Below the pieces are notes generated by a model, which worked only from the letters and a program-made list of their open reading frames with translations, did not search any database and was not told the DNA's origin. DNA of 64,000 nt from Cryptomeria japonica (lineage: Eukaryota > Streptophyta > Pinopsida > Cupressales > Cupressaceae). Of this stretch, positions 31,080 through 43,103 are shown piece after piece. Numbering within the stretch: the first letter of the stretch is position 1; every line of letters starts with the position of its first letter. Made by a program: the position numbers and the translations under genes. The stretch spans positions 824,704,396 through 824,768,395 of the forward strand of contig NC_081414.1 of NCBI RefSeq assembly GCF_030272615.1. The letters run 5' to 3'.

Positions 31080-34000
31080 TAATTTCTATTTGAAATCTAC
31101 AATAGCACTGAAGATCCAAGAACCCATTGTTGTTAAGAATGTTGAAAAGCCCTCACTAAAATACTCTCTAACTCCCAAAGTAGCATTAGAACTGGATGAC
31201 AAAACTGCATTTTCACTCATCCCGGATAGAGTTTTACTAGTTGAGGATGTCAGATTCTTCACCAAATGTTGAGTTGATGAACTAGGTAATGTTGAAATCA
31301 AAGACACCTATGATGAATTGTGCACTGATGGGAAATTGGATAGAAAGTATGAGCACATTAAGATCAAGGGATTGACTGAAGCCCTAACCTATCCCCGTGT
31401 CTTCAAACCCCAGTGGGTCAAGTTTGTTCTAATCAGAGTTCATGATGATTTCATGTGGTTAGAGGAGCAACCATTCAAAATCACCAAGGAAATCATTCAT
31501 CTGATCACCGGTTACCCTATTTATGATCATTCCCAAGCTCATAAGATGATATCACAAAAGGAATTGATCATGTTAACCAGAGTGGAATCCGATTGTAGAG
31601 GATTGAAACTGAATAATGTAACTGACGCAGAGCTAAAGTTTTCTATTAGAGTGATAGGTTATTATTTCTTCCAATCGGCAAGGGAAAACAATGTACCCTG
31701 TGCAACAGTCAAGTTAGCATACAAAATTGTGAAAAAGGGAATGAAAATTGATTTTTGTGAAGTATTGCTGAAAAACCTGTTTGAGAATCTGAACACCATC
31801 AGGAAGCCGAAGAAGAAAAAACTCGGCCAATACACTAAAGTTTGGATCACTATTATTATGCATGTTTTTCTATTTTGAAAAATTCTTTCCAACAGTCGGT
31901 AAAGTATTTTGGGAGCTACACTGACTAGTCACCCATCAAATCAATGACTTTATCAAACATCTAGGTGACAACTTCAATGATATTATGGATGATTATTTCA
32001 GCAAGTTTCAAGAGAAGATGCATAACAGGTATAGAATTCCACCCCAGCTAGTGGAAAAATACAAAGATGACATATGTTTTGAAGTAGACACCGACTACTG
32101 CTATGTGAATGCTGTGGAACCAAGAACTCAATCTTTGCCACCTATGGGTTATGAGGTTGACTTTGACATCACACAATAGTAGATAGATGCCTTTCTTACA
32201 CTACCAAGGCATGCTGTCGAGCTGAGGTATGGAACATATGAAGAAGTGAAAGAGAAAGTAAAGATGAGCATTGTAGTACCAAAAGCTACAAGAAAAGCAA
32301 CAAAGATGATCCAGGCACTATCAGAGAAATTTGGAGAAGGTTCTTCCTCCACACCTATCAAGGGCACACTAGTAATCACCGAGGAGGAATCAAAAGCCCA
32401 AGAGGCTACTATTACACTAAGCACCGAGTTGCCTAAAGGGAAAGTTCTGAAGAGGAAGAAATAGGACACATCAAAGGCATCACCGACTCCCTCAGTAAAG
32501 TGCCCAAACACAAGAGCATCTGTAGTGTCATCGAGTAAGAAACCAAAGACTGTTGTTGTTCCTAAGGTAACAAAGACCTATAAGAACTCTACTCGGAGAC
32601 TCATTTTTGCAAAAGAGTCTAGTGACACCGATTCTAAAGATGCAAGTAAATTTCAGATTGTCAAGAGTAAGAAGGTAAATGTACATAGTGTTGAAAATTT
32701 TTGTGCTAACTTGAAAGAATATGGTGGATTTGGAGGATTCAGATATGTTAAGTATGAAACCAGATCTGATGATGAAAAGAGACAAATAGAAGAAGCTATC
32801 ATCTGCACACTATTGAAATTCCGATTGGCTCCATTGGAATTATCCAAGTCACTTCCAAATGAATTATATTTGCATATTGATAACAGGTGGAAATATGCAA
32901 TGGGCTCGGAGAAACAGATTAGAGAAAGAAGTCTGGTACATCTCTTTCTAGACATGTCGGTAGTTGAAATAAAAGAACATCTAACAACCTACCACACAAA
33001 GTTCCTCGTCAAACAAAGAGCCTTAAAACTGATGAATGGTCTGTATATTGAAGTAGAAAATGAGACAAAAGAAAAGTGGTAGGAAATCTTTAGAATCAAG
33101 GATGCTAGTGAGAAAGCTACAATTGAAATTGTTGATGTCACCGAGCAAGATCATGATGTCACTGAGCAAGACCCTGCTGACACCATACAAATTGATGAAG
33201 ACATCATGGACACCAAGGCACCTGAACAGGAAATGATAGAAGGCAATGCCTATGCAAAACTGGTATCCAGTGAGTCAGTTTTGGAACAAGTTTAGCCTTA
33301 TCCTCCGGTCACTTATTCTGCTGCAACTGAGGCCCCTCAAGATAATGAACAAGGTGCAGAGGTTCACAAGTCTACAGAAGGAGAAGCTACTCCTCAGGCC
33401 AACGGGGAACAGACCTCTCAGGATCCTCCTAACACTGAAAATGTTGCAACTGAGACCTCGAGCACCGAACCACCGAAGGACTCAACAAAGGCTAAAGAAA
33501 CTGACAAAAGTGTTGCCTCCACTGAGCAACCTACTGAGGATCCACAAGCCTCCCAAGCTATTGTATTGGTTCAACCTGCCAAATCTAAAGAAAAGAAGTT
33601 GAAAAATCATAGTTTCAAGGTAGATATATTGAAACCGATAATGTTGCCCAATGTAGACATACCAAAATTAAAAGGGCAAGCACTCATTGAATTTGGTGAA
33701 CTATGTAAAGCAAAGGCCGAACAGGAAAAACAAATGGCCATACAAAAGAAAAATAAAGTACTTCAGAAGGTAAAGACACTATTATCAGATATGCTACCCG
33801 CAGCTACAGTGTCAACAGATGCAGCCATCCATATTCAACTGGATGAACTCCTCAATTAGATAGAGACATCCGGAGTAGATGCATCTGAATATTTGAGCAA
33901 GTTAAAGCACAAAGAGCTCACTGCAAAAATGATTGAAGAGGTACAGAAAGCTATTGCTATTGGCAAAGTTAAACTTGTCAAATTTATTGTTGAGTTGTCC

Positions 34001-34474
34001 CCTCAACTCAAGCACATTCTTTATTTATTTCAGAAACTCTCTACATTCTCTTTATTAATTAAAGATATCAAAAATAAAATAGAAGCAACTGATAAAGAGA
34101 TCACCGATCTCTCAAATAAGTTGACCACCGAGCCCAATTCTATTCAGAATTTTTATACAAAGTTACAACAGCTCATGGCTCAACAATTGGAACTCAGGAA
34201 TGAAGAACACAAAATAAGGATGGACATTATGAATCTTCAAACCTTATTCATTCCACACTTGTCCTCCGTTCAAGAACAGATCAACCAAGCCACTTACCTA
34301 TCCACTACACAAGAGGGAAGCACATTAGATGGTTTAATTTCTCTATTGGCTGACATTCAAGCACATAATTCTTTAATGGACAGTGTCAAGGATGCACTCT
34401 TTGTCACCCTCACCGAAGCAAGGACAAAGTATAAATCCATTTTTGACCAGTTGCCTCCACCAAATGGTAACTAA
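31080..34474 (+). pseudogene. ORF X, copy 1 (unknown protein in place of Pol)
   Basis: About 1,130 codons, with a frame change near 31875 and stops at about 31270, 31919, 32177, 32462, 33080, 33292 and 33857. The start codon of copy 2 (ATG at 37841) is lost here. Landmarks: 'FKPQWVKFVL', 'HDDFMWLEEQPFKITKEIIH' with 'LITGYPIYD', 'GLKLNNVTDAELKFSIRVIG', 'MGYEVDFDI', a Lys/Thr/Ser-rich linker (32250-32690), 'FCANLKEYGGFGGFRYVKY', a second acidic linker (33100-33560), and a C-terminal coiled coil (33650-34470) ending 'DQLPPPNGN'. No catalytic motif of a transposase, polymerase or protease was recognised. Copy 2 and the TE-6 copy share these blocks in order, so the protein was under selection in the family. 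Confidence 0.8.
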
Positions 34475-34798
34475 GTCTTGATGTTTGTCAAAAAGGGGAG
34501 GGAGTATCATATCAAAGTATACAGGGGAATGTAGTATATAGGGGGAGTATACCGAGCCGAGCAGTGAACAAAGCAGTAAGCAATGAACAAGAGCAACACA
34601 CAGAACATTGATCACTGAGCATGCAAAATCAGATTTATGAATAGTATATTGATAAGGGGAGTATATCTGAATATACTATTTCATTGACAAATCTATATAT
34701 TGTTAGTTTAGTCAAATTTTGCAAGTATATAGATTTTTGAGTTATAACTTTAAAAGTAGTTTTTGTCAAACATCTCAACTAATGTCAAAAGGGGAGAT
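34475..34798 (+). promoter_or_regulatory. TE-4 3' untranslated region and polypurine tract before LTR2
   Basis: 324 bp without a gene, with scattered G-rich words ('gggggagtat'). It ends in 'caaaaggggagat' (34786-34798) directly before the TG of LTR2: a polypurine tract. Confidence 0.75.
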
Positions 34799-36010
34799 TG
34801 TTACTACTTACTAAGATTGCCATTAGTCTTATGTTCAAAGTTATTCTATATATTCTAGTCGGTTACTTCTACCGAATCTTTCAGTCAGTAAGCACAGTGC
34901 AGTCGGTTATAGAAGAAAGTAGTCTCAAAGTGTAGTATACACCGAACACTATACCGAGTAACACGCTATGTCTACTGAGAAACAAGAATGATATACCGAG
35001 TGAACACACACTGAGTGAAACGTGTTACCAAATTCACTGAACCTGGACATATATGGGAAACGTGTTACAAAGATTGAGGAACAAGTAACCGTTATCACAT
35101 TGGAAATTGCACTTAAAGATTGTGTATGATTTTGAGGTCATCTAACCAATGAAATATTTTGCATGGTTATTCATTCGAGAAACCATGTTTGTAAGATCGA
35201 AGCATGGACCAGATCACTAACATAAGAGATCTATTTATACAGCATGAATTTAGGATTAGATATATGTGCAAGTATATATGTGTATGTGTGTTTGAAGAAA
35301 GACATATACAAAGAGGAAAATCATGAGATATCATAGAGTGTTATGACTGTTACAGTTGATAGAGAAACACAGAGGTCACCGAGAATGATTTCAGAGAACA
35401 GTCAAGGGACAGAGTAAACAGAAGGGTTTACCGAGTTAATATATGGATTATCGAGGTATGCTATAAGCAAGGTAATATCATTTTGAGCACATAGAATCTG
35501 CTATAACATTTCAGATGTAAAGTTGCAGATAATTTGTAAAGATTTGAATGTAATATTTTGAGTTGTAAGAAAAACCTCTAACAAGGTAAAAGACTCTAAC
35601 TAAGTCTATAAAATGTAAAGCCTCTAACTAGGTGCAACATTTAGAATAAGTGTTGTAAAATCCTTTAGCAAGGTAGATCTAACAGATCTTGACACTCCTA
35701 ATAGGGTAAGCTATCATAAATAGCTAAACACGTAGCTCTAACTGAGCAACCTTTATTATTGCAGTAGTGAAGTTGTGGGTGTCATCCCCACCACTATTTT
35801 TCTCTCTAACCAAGAGTTTCTGCGTAACCAAAATATATGTGTTATGGAGTGAATCATGTATGATTGTTATTTATTTGTTTTAGCATTATATTATGTTCCT
35901 GCACTATTCAGTTTATGCTTAACAGTAAAGTTATTGTTGAAGAAAAGTTTTGAAGTACTGATTCACCCCTCCCCTCTCAGTACATTAGCTTTCCATATTG
36001 GGGCCTAACA
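34799..36010 (+). repeat. LTR2, the middle LTR of TE-4
   Basis: Starts 'tgttactacttac', ends 'ggcctaaca'. It is alignable to LTR3 throughout but with many substitutions, more than between LTR1 and LTR3. It contains the family hairpin word 'gtactgattcacccctcccc' near 35955-35975. Confidence 0.85.
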
Positions 36011-37319
36011 ACCAATCAAGTGATTGCAGATATGCAGAGGGAAATGCAAAGATCACTGAAAGTTAGAAGAAGTTTGTTTGATGATTTACAGGACTAACAA
36101 GATTTGGTGGAACAAATTGAGACATCATCTGAGAACAACATATGAGAAGAATCTGAAGAAATGATTATAGGATTGAAAGAAAAGAACAAAGCACTTAATG
36201 AACAACTAAAAGCAATGAGAAGGGAGCATGAGTATTTCAATACACAGATGACTAAAAATCTTGAAGCATTGAGAACAACTAAAGATAATAAGTGAAATAT
36301 AGAAGGAGAAAAACAACAACTAGAAGCAATGGTGTCTGAAAAAAATGACGAAATATCAAGGATGACTGAAGTTCAACATTATTTGTCTGATCAATTGGAT
36401 TATTTACATCATGAAGCTACTCTAAAGGAAAATGAGTTCCAAGCATTGAAACTTGAATTATCAAGATTGACAAATGAACTAGAAGCAGAAAAGAAGTCAA
36501 AAGAAACACAGAGGAAAAGCCATGAATCGTCAAGAATGTTCGATGAGCAACTAAATATGAGAACACCCAACAAAATTGCACGACTCAGTTACAAAGGAAA
36601 CAACTCTATTGAGAAAGGGATCAACACCACCGAGAAAGGAGAATCATCAAAGCAAGCTGGAAACAAAGAGAACATCAATAAAATGAAGGACAAGAATCCA
36701 ATTTGCAACTACTGTGGAAAACGAGGACATACTGCCAACATTTGCCGGAGCAGAAAAGGTGAGCAACTGAATGTTACTAGGTTTGATGATTATTGTTACA
36801 ATTGTAATAAGTACGGTCACACATTTAAGAAATGTAGGACAAAGTCTGTTAACAATTATTAGAAGGCAAAATTCAGGGGGTTTTGCAAAAAAATGCAATA
36901 GATATGGACACAATACCGAGAAATGTTGGTTTAAGCCAAAAAACTATATGTGGACTCCACACTCAGCAAACACTAGAAGTTACCGAACTCACACAGATCT
37001 CAATCGACAATATACTTCAGTACCATGGGATTACAATACAAGAATATGGTTTGAATGTTGTGGAAGATATGAACATATAAGTGCAAACTGTATGATAAGG
37101 TTTGGATTGAACAATCGGAGATCATGGAGAAATCCTAGAATGGCATGTTTTCATTATCACAAAGTTGGACACGTGGCTAAAGACTATAGAGACCAACCTA
37201 GAGGAGATACTGAGGAGATAAGAAGAAAATTACAAGAATTTTGGAAAAAGAAGGAAAATGTGTCAACTAATGAAGGAAGCACCTTACCTACCGAGTTAGG
37301 TGCATCTACTTCGAATTAA
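36011..37319 (+). pseudogene. TE-4 gag, copy 2
   Basis: Frame from 36014 with stops near 36096, 36144 and 36292, then open to 36862, then a +1 change (an extra A in 'gcaaaaaaatgc') into the frame of 36771-37319. The N-terminal 200 residues are a long coiled coil rich in K/E/L/N ('LEAMVSEKNDEISRMTEVQ'). The C-terminal half has knuckles 'CNYCGKRGHTANIC', 'CYNCNKYGHTFKKC' and three more, partly mutated. No primer-binding site is visible between LTR2 and this frame. Confidence 0.82.
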
Positions 37320-37840
37320 TCAATAAAGTTATGGAGGGACTACATTCTCACCAGGTAAGATCTTAACAGTTCCTATATAATCATGTACATAATTCCAAAA
37401 TCTGCATAGCTAAGATGCAATAGCAAGTTTGAAATTTCATCTAGTCTTTCAAATTACCAGAGAAGTCAGCAAATGTATTAAACTTGTCTAGTCGGTAAAA
37501 GCTAATAAGAGAGATAGTCGATATAGTGGAACCGAGTGCATTTAATGCCTATTTTACCTAACCGCACGAAACCTAATAAGGTCAAAAAGAGGTACTTAAA
37601 GTTTTTTGCACAGTCATTTTTCACTTACCAGTTTTCAAAGTGCAGAGTAGAGCGAATCAAAAGGCGATCAAACATTTCCAAGAGCGAATTCAAGGTATTT
37701 AGCATAATCTAAACCACATTTTTAGCAGTTAACCGATCAAAGTCAAGTTGTGAATATTTGTGAAGTATTTACTAAGTTGGAAGTATTTTCTGGTTATTTG
37801 AAACCCTAAGCTATTTTGTAAGTAGAATTTCAAGTTTGAA
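37320..37840. other. TE-4 spacer between gag and ORF X, copy 2
   Basis: Non-coding. 'ccaggtaagatct' (about 37353) resembles a splice donor and 'cagttttcaaagtgcag' (about 37630-37646) an acceptor. These would let ORF X be made from a spliced RNA, but this is inference. Confidence 0.5.
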
Positions 37841-40800
37841 ATGGCTCCCAAGGTACAAAAACCCGTTGTAGTAGAGAGCATTGAGAAGCCTACACTGAAA
37901 TACACCTTACCTCCCAAAGTGGCATCTGAATCCGATGAGACAATTGCATTCTCTCTTATTCTGGATAGGGTTCTATTGATCGAAGATGTTATATTTTATA
38001 CCAAGTGCCGAGTTGATGAGCTGGGTCGTATTGAGATTAAGGATATGTATGACAAATTGTGCACCAATGGAAACCTAGATAGAAATTTTGAGCATATCAA
38101 AGTTAAGGGATTGACTGAAGCCCTAACTTATCCTCGAGTCTTCAAACCCCAATGGGTCAAATTTGTCTTGAGCCAAGTGCATGATGATTTTATGTGGTTG
38201 GAGGATCAACCTTTCAAGATCACCAAGGAGATTATTCACATAATAACTGGATACCCTATATTTGACCATGCCCGAGCACAAAAGATGATTTCACAAAAGG
38301 AATTGATAACATTAATAGGTGTTGAGTTTGATAGCAGAGGTCTTAAGTTGAACAATGTGACTGATGCAGAACTAAATTTTTCTATTAGAGTTATTGGTTA
38401 TTGTTTCTTCTAGTCTGCAAGAGAAAATAGTGTACCATGTGTAGCTGTAGATTTGGCTTATAAAATTGTTAAAAAAGGTATGCAAATTGATTTATGTGAA
38501 GTGTTATTGAAGAATCTTTTTGAAAACCTCAATACAATAAGGAAACCAAAGAATAATAATACTGCAAACACACTAAAATTTGGGTCACTCTTAGTGTGTA
38601 TGTTCTTCTATTTTCAGAAATTCTTTCCATCAATCGGTAACATTGTTTGGGAATTACACTGACCTATCACCCATCAAATAAATGATTTCATCAATCAGCT
38701 AGGTGATAATTTTAATATGATAGTGGATGATTACTTCAATAGATTCCAGGAAAAGATGCATAGCAAGTACAAGATTCCACCTCAGCTAGTGGAAAAGTAC
38801 AAGGATACTATATGTTTTGAATTGGATACCGACTATTGTTATGTCAATGCAGTAGAACCCATGACTCAATCATTATCACCTATGGGTTATGAGATATATT
38901 TTGACATTGGTCAACAACAGATAGATGCCTTTTTAGAACTTCCAAGGCATTCTACTGAGAACAACTACGACACCTATGAAGAGGTGACAAAAAAAGTAAA
39001 AATGAGCATTGTAGTACCGAAGGCTGCCAGAAAAGCCACCAGAATGATCAAGGATTTAACTGAAAAGTTTGGAGAAGGTTCCACCTCCACACCTACTAAG
39101 CCAACAAGAAGGAAGAGTGATCAACTTTCAATCAAGGAAGAATTTGAAGCTCAAGAAGCAGCAATTACACTGAGCACCGAGTTGCCAAAGGGAAAAGTTT
39201 TGAAAAGAAAGAAAAAGGATACAACCGAGGTGTCACCGACCAAGCCAGCAAAGCGACCGATCACTAGATCATCTGCTGCATCACCCAGTAAGAAGAGGAA
39301 TAATGTAGAAATGCCTAAGGTTACAAAAACTTATAGAAAGAAGACCAGAAGACTAATTTTGGATAAAGAGGAAAGTGACATAGAGTCAGAAGATGTAAAT
39401 AAATTTTAGGTTGTAAAAAGCACAAAGGAAGATGTACATAGTGTTGACAATTTTTGTGCAAAATTAAAGGAATATGGTGGATTTGGGTCGTTTAGATATG
39501 TAAAATATGATACAAGAATAGATGAAGATAAGAGGCAAATAGAAGAGGCTGTAATTTGTGTACTTCTCAAGTTCCGAGTAGTTCCATTGGAAGTGGCTAG
39601 TTTTCTTCCAAAAGCATTATACTCACACATTGATAATAGATGGAAATATGCTATGGACTCAGAGAAGAAAATAAGAGAAAGAGTTTTGGTTCATCTCTTT
39701 CCAGATATGTCGGTAGATGACATAAGAGATCATTTGAAAAACTACTAGACAAATTTTCAAGTAAAACAAAGGGCCTTGAAAATGATGAATGGCCTATTTC
39801 TTGAAGTTGAAAAAGAAACTGAAGAAAAATGGAAGAAAATATTCAGGATTCAGGTTGAAGAACCAAAAGGTGAAGTAGAAATAGTTGACATCACCGAGCA
39901 AGATCTTGCTTCCACTATTCAGTTAGATGAGGATGTAATGGAAACTGGAGCACAGGAAGGAGAAATGATAGAAGGAAGCTCCTATGCCAAAATGATATCA
40001 AGTGAATCAGTTGTGGAATAGATTAAGTCCTATCCTCCTATCACCCAAGAAGTTATAGCCGAGAAACTTCAGGACATAGATCAAGGTACAAGGGATCAAA
40101 AGGTTAAACCAGATGAATCTACCTCTCAGGACACCAACAAGAAAACTTCCCAAGTACCATCAAGCACCAAGACAATTGCCACTGAAACTTCGAACAAGGA
40201 AACACCGAAGGATACAACGGGGCTACAGGAACTGACAAAAGTTTTGCCTCTACCGAGCAACATACTAAGGAAGGACAAGCCTCAAAAGCCATTGTACCCA
40301 TTTAACTGGAGAAGGCATCATCATCAAAGGAGAAGAAAGTAAAAAGACATAGTTTTAAGATAGATATATCAAAGCCTATTGTGTTACCAAATGTTGACAT
40401 TACAAAATTGAAAGGGCAAGCACTGATAGAATTCGGTGAGCTTTGTAAAGCCAAAGTAGAGCAGGAAAGATAGATAGCTATTCAGTAGAAGAACCGAATA
40501 CTTCAGAAGGTCAAAACATTATTGACAGACATGATACCTGAAGCTACCATCAATAAAGATGTTTCCATCCATGTGGAACTGGATGAACTACTCACTCAAT
40601 TGGAGGAATCAGGAGTAGAAGCATTAGAATACCTTAGCAAATTGAAAGATAAAGAGCTAACTGCCCAAATGATTGAAGAAGTGCAGAAAGCAATTGCTAT
40701 AGGTAAAATAAAGCTTATTGAATTCATTGATGAGTTGTCCCCTCAACTCAAGCATATTATTTATTTATTCTAGAAGTTATGTACATTCTCATTCTTCATC

Positions 40801-41214
40801 AAAGATATCAAGAATAAGACTGAAGTCATTGAAAAAGAGATTACTGATCTCTCAAATAAATTGACTACCGAGCCAGATTCTCTTCAAATTTTTTTTTCAA
40901 GGCTACAAACCCTTATGGCTCAACAGTTAGAACTTCAGAATGAAGAGCATAAAATAAGGATGGATATCATGACTCTTCAAACATTATTTATTTCCCATTT
41001 TTCATTAGTTCAAGAGAAGATCAACCGAGCTACCCAATTGTCAACTCAAGTAGAGGGAAGCACTTTAGATGGTTTGATCACACTGTCTGCTGATATTACA
41101 GCTCAAAATACAATACTGGAAAGTGTCAAGGATGCACTTACCAACGCTCTTACAGAAGCTTGTACAAAGTATAAATCTATTTTTGATCATTTGCCCCCAC
41201 CAAATGGTAACTAG
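37841..41214 (+). pseudogene. ORF X, copy 2
   Basis: Starts ATG ('MAPKVQKPVVVESIEKPTLK') and keeps one frame to about 40020, with stops at 38411, 38660, 39407, 39746 and 40019; one frame change lies between 40020 and 40520, after which it runs to TAG at 41212-41214. The blocks are those of copy 1: 'WVKFVLSQVHDDFMWLEDQP', 'FKITKEIIHIITGYPIFD', 'GLKLNNVTDAELNFSIRVIG', 'FGSLLVCMFFYFQKFFPSIG', 'SPMGYEIYFDIGQQQIDAFL', a Lys-rich linker, 'DNFCAKLKEYGGFGSFRYVK', and a C-terminal coiled coil ending 'PPPNGN'. Several stops sit at CAG or TGG positions of copy 1. Family and function unknown. The conserved N-terminal '(F)K-I-T-K-E-x-I-H-x-x-T-G-Y-P' recalls the layout of plant mobile domains, without clear identity. 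Confidence 0.82.
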
Positions 41215-41518
41215 TTTTGATGTTTGTCAAAAAGGGGGAGTGTACCAAGTATACAGAATATCTGAGTGTACAGATGAAATTGATAGGGGGAGCATGAAAC
41301 ATCAAGAGCATGGAATATAGAGCATGAAACATCAAGAGCATGGAATGGAATACAGAGCATGGAACATCAAGTTATGTAGATAATATTGATAAGGGGAGTA
41401 TGTATTTGAACAATGTATATACTGACATTTCAGTTTATTTTGCAAGTATATAGATTTTGTGTTATGACTTTGAAAGGAGTTTTGTCAAACATACCAAACT
41501 AATGTCAAAAGGGGAGAT
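41215..41518 (+). promoter_or_regulatory. TE-4 3' untranslated region and polypurine tract before LTR3
   Basis: Includes a threefold direct repeat of 'agcatgaaacatcaagagcatggaa' type (about 41290-41365) and ends in 'caaaaggggagat' (41506-41518), the same tract as before LTR2. Confidence 0.78.
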
Positions 41519-42716
41519 TGTTGCTATTTACTAAGTTGTCATTAGTTTTATGCCCAAAGTCATCCCATATACACTAGTCAGTTTATACTACCGAAAAGTC
41601 CAGTCAGTAAATACCAAGGTTATCGGTGTCGGTTACAGAAGAGAGACAAGTCACCGAGATGATATACACCGAGCTATGAACCGAGACCAATACAATATGT
41701 CTACCAAGCAACAAAGAAGGTATACCAAGTTAATTTGAACCGAGTGGAAATGTGTTACCAGATTCAATGAACCTGGACACACATGTGAAATGTGTTACAA
41801 GATTCGAGAAGATGAAACCATTATTACATAGGAAATTGCATTTAAAGATTTTGTATGATTTTGAGGAATAATATCCAATGAAATAATTTTTGTGGTTATT
41901 CATTTAATAAAACATGTTTGTATGATCGAAGCATGAACATATCACTATCTCAGAGATCTATATAAACAAAATGATTTGAGTATTTGAGACATGACATGAC
42001 AATCAAGAGAGAAGATACGAAGTGATGATATAGCTAAGTGTGAAGAAAGAAGTTTGACAGAGATATTCAAAGGTTATCGAGAAGGTTTTAGAGAACAATT
42101 TAAGGGATAGAGTATACAGAAGTGGTTACCGAGTTTATTTATCATTATCGAGGAATGCTATCAGCAAGGTAATTTTATATTGAGCACATAGAGTCTACTA
42201 TAACATTTCAGATGTGAAGTTGTAGATATTTTGTAAAGATTTTGATTGAATTATTAAGTTGTGTTAGAAACCTTTAACAGGGTAAAAGACTCTAATAAAG
42301 TCTATAAATTGTAAAGTCTTTAACCAAGTATAACATTTTGTAGAAGTGTTTGTAAAATCCTTTAGCAAGGTAGATCTAAAGATCTTTATACTCCTAACAG
42401 GGTAAGCTATCAAAAATAGCTAAACATGTAGCTCTAACCGAGCAATGTTGATTACTACAGTAGTGAAGTTGTGGATGCCATCCCCACCACAGTTTTTCTC
42501 TCTAACCAAGAGTTTCTGCGTGACCAATAATCTTTGTGTTATGGAGTGAAATTTTGATGGATGTTATTTCTATGATTATGTTTCAGTATTATATATGTAT
42601 GAGATCAACAATACTTAGTTTGTGTTTATCAGTAAAATTGTTTTTCAAGAAAAGTTTTGAAGTACTGATTCACCCCTCCCCTATCAGTACATTTGATTTC
42701 CAAGTCAGACCTAACA
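41519..42716 (+). repeat. LTR3, outer 3' LTR of TE-4
   Basis: 1,198 bp, 'tgttgctattta' to 'gacctaaca', then atata. It is the partner of LTR1 by sequence (about 5% different over the first 320 bp). Confidence 0.9.
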
Positions 42717-42760
42717 ATATATACACACACACACACACACATATATATACATATATATGT
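42717..42760. repeat. CA/TA microsatellite, right part
   Basis: Continuation of the simple repeat that precedes TE-4 at 28986-29112, including the second atata copy. Confidence 0.9.
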
Positions 42761-43002
42761 CTTGGAGTTCATGTATCAAGTCTTGTGTGAAGTTAGCCTT
42801 ATATCAAAAGTGTGGTGTGAAGAGTCTTATAAGAGCAAGCCGAAAGTATCCTCTACCCTTGTGCTTCCATGCGATCTAGGGATTATGAGAAACAGACTTG
42901 CATAGGTTATGAAGTTTGTCTCATATAATGAAGTTATCTCTTGTAATGAAGTTTTATTAATGATATATCAGTTCTAGCTTTATTGTTATTGTTGAGAACT
43001 AA

Positions 43003-43103
43003 ATTAGTATCAGAGCATATTGTTGTTTACTCTTAGTTTGGTATCAGAGCATATTGTTATTTACTCTTAGTTTGGTATCAAAGCATGGCTATTGTTTACA
43101 TAG
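43003..43103 (+). promoter_or_regulatory. Three tandem primer-binding-site-like words
   Basis: 'tagtatcagagcatattgtt', 'tggtatcagagcatattg' and 'tggtatcaaagcatggctat' lie one after another, about 30-36 bp apart, each resembling the initiator-methionine tRNA complement. This is a local tandem duplication of a primer site. Confidence 0.7.

Larger units (their letters stand above)
29113..42716 (+). mobile_element. TE-4: composite non-autonomous LTR element (three LTRs, two internal regions) encoding Gag and ORF X
   Basis: Arrangement: LTR1 (29113-29790, truncated), gag remnant, ORF X copy 1, LTR2 (34799-36010), gag, ORF X copy 2, LTR3 (41519-42716). The outer ends are flanked by atata (29108-29112 and 42717-42721). 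LTR1 and LTR3 differ by about 5% over 320 bp, while LTR2 is clearly more distant. The polypurine tract 'caaaaggggagat' before LTR2 and LTR3 and the 'ttcacccctcccc' near the LTR ends are of the copia/SIRE style. No reverse transcriptase or integrase is present, so it must be moved in trans. Confidence 0.85.

Noticed and set aside
33246-33602. Plus-strand frame of 118 codons inside ORF X copy 1
   Set aside because: It is out of phase with the conserved ORF X frame, which reads through the same bases as an acidic linker seen also in copy 2.
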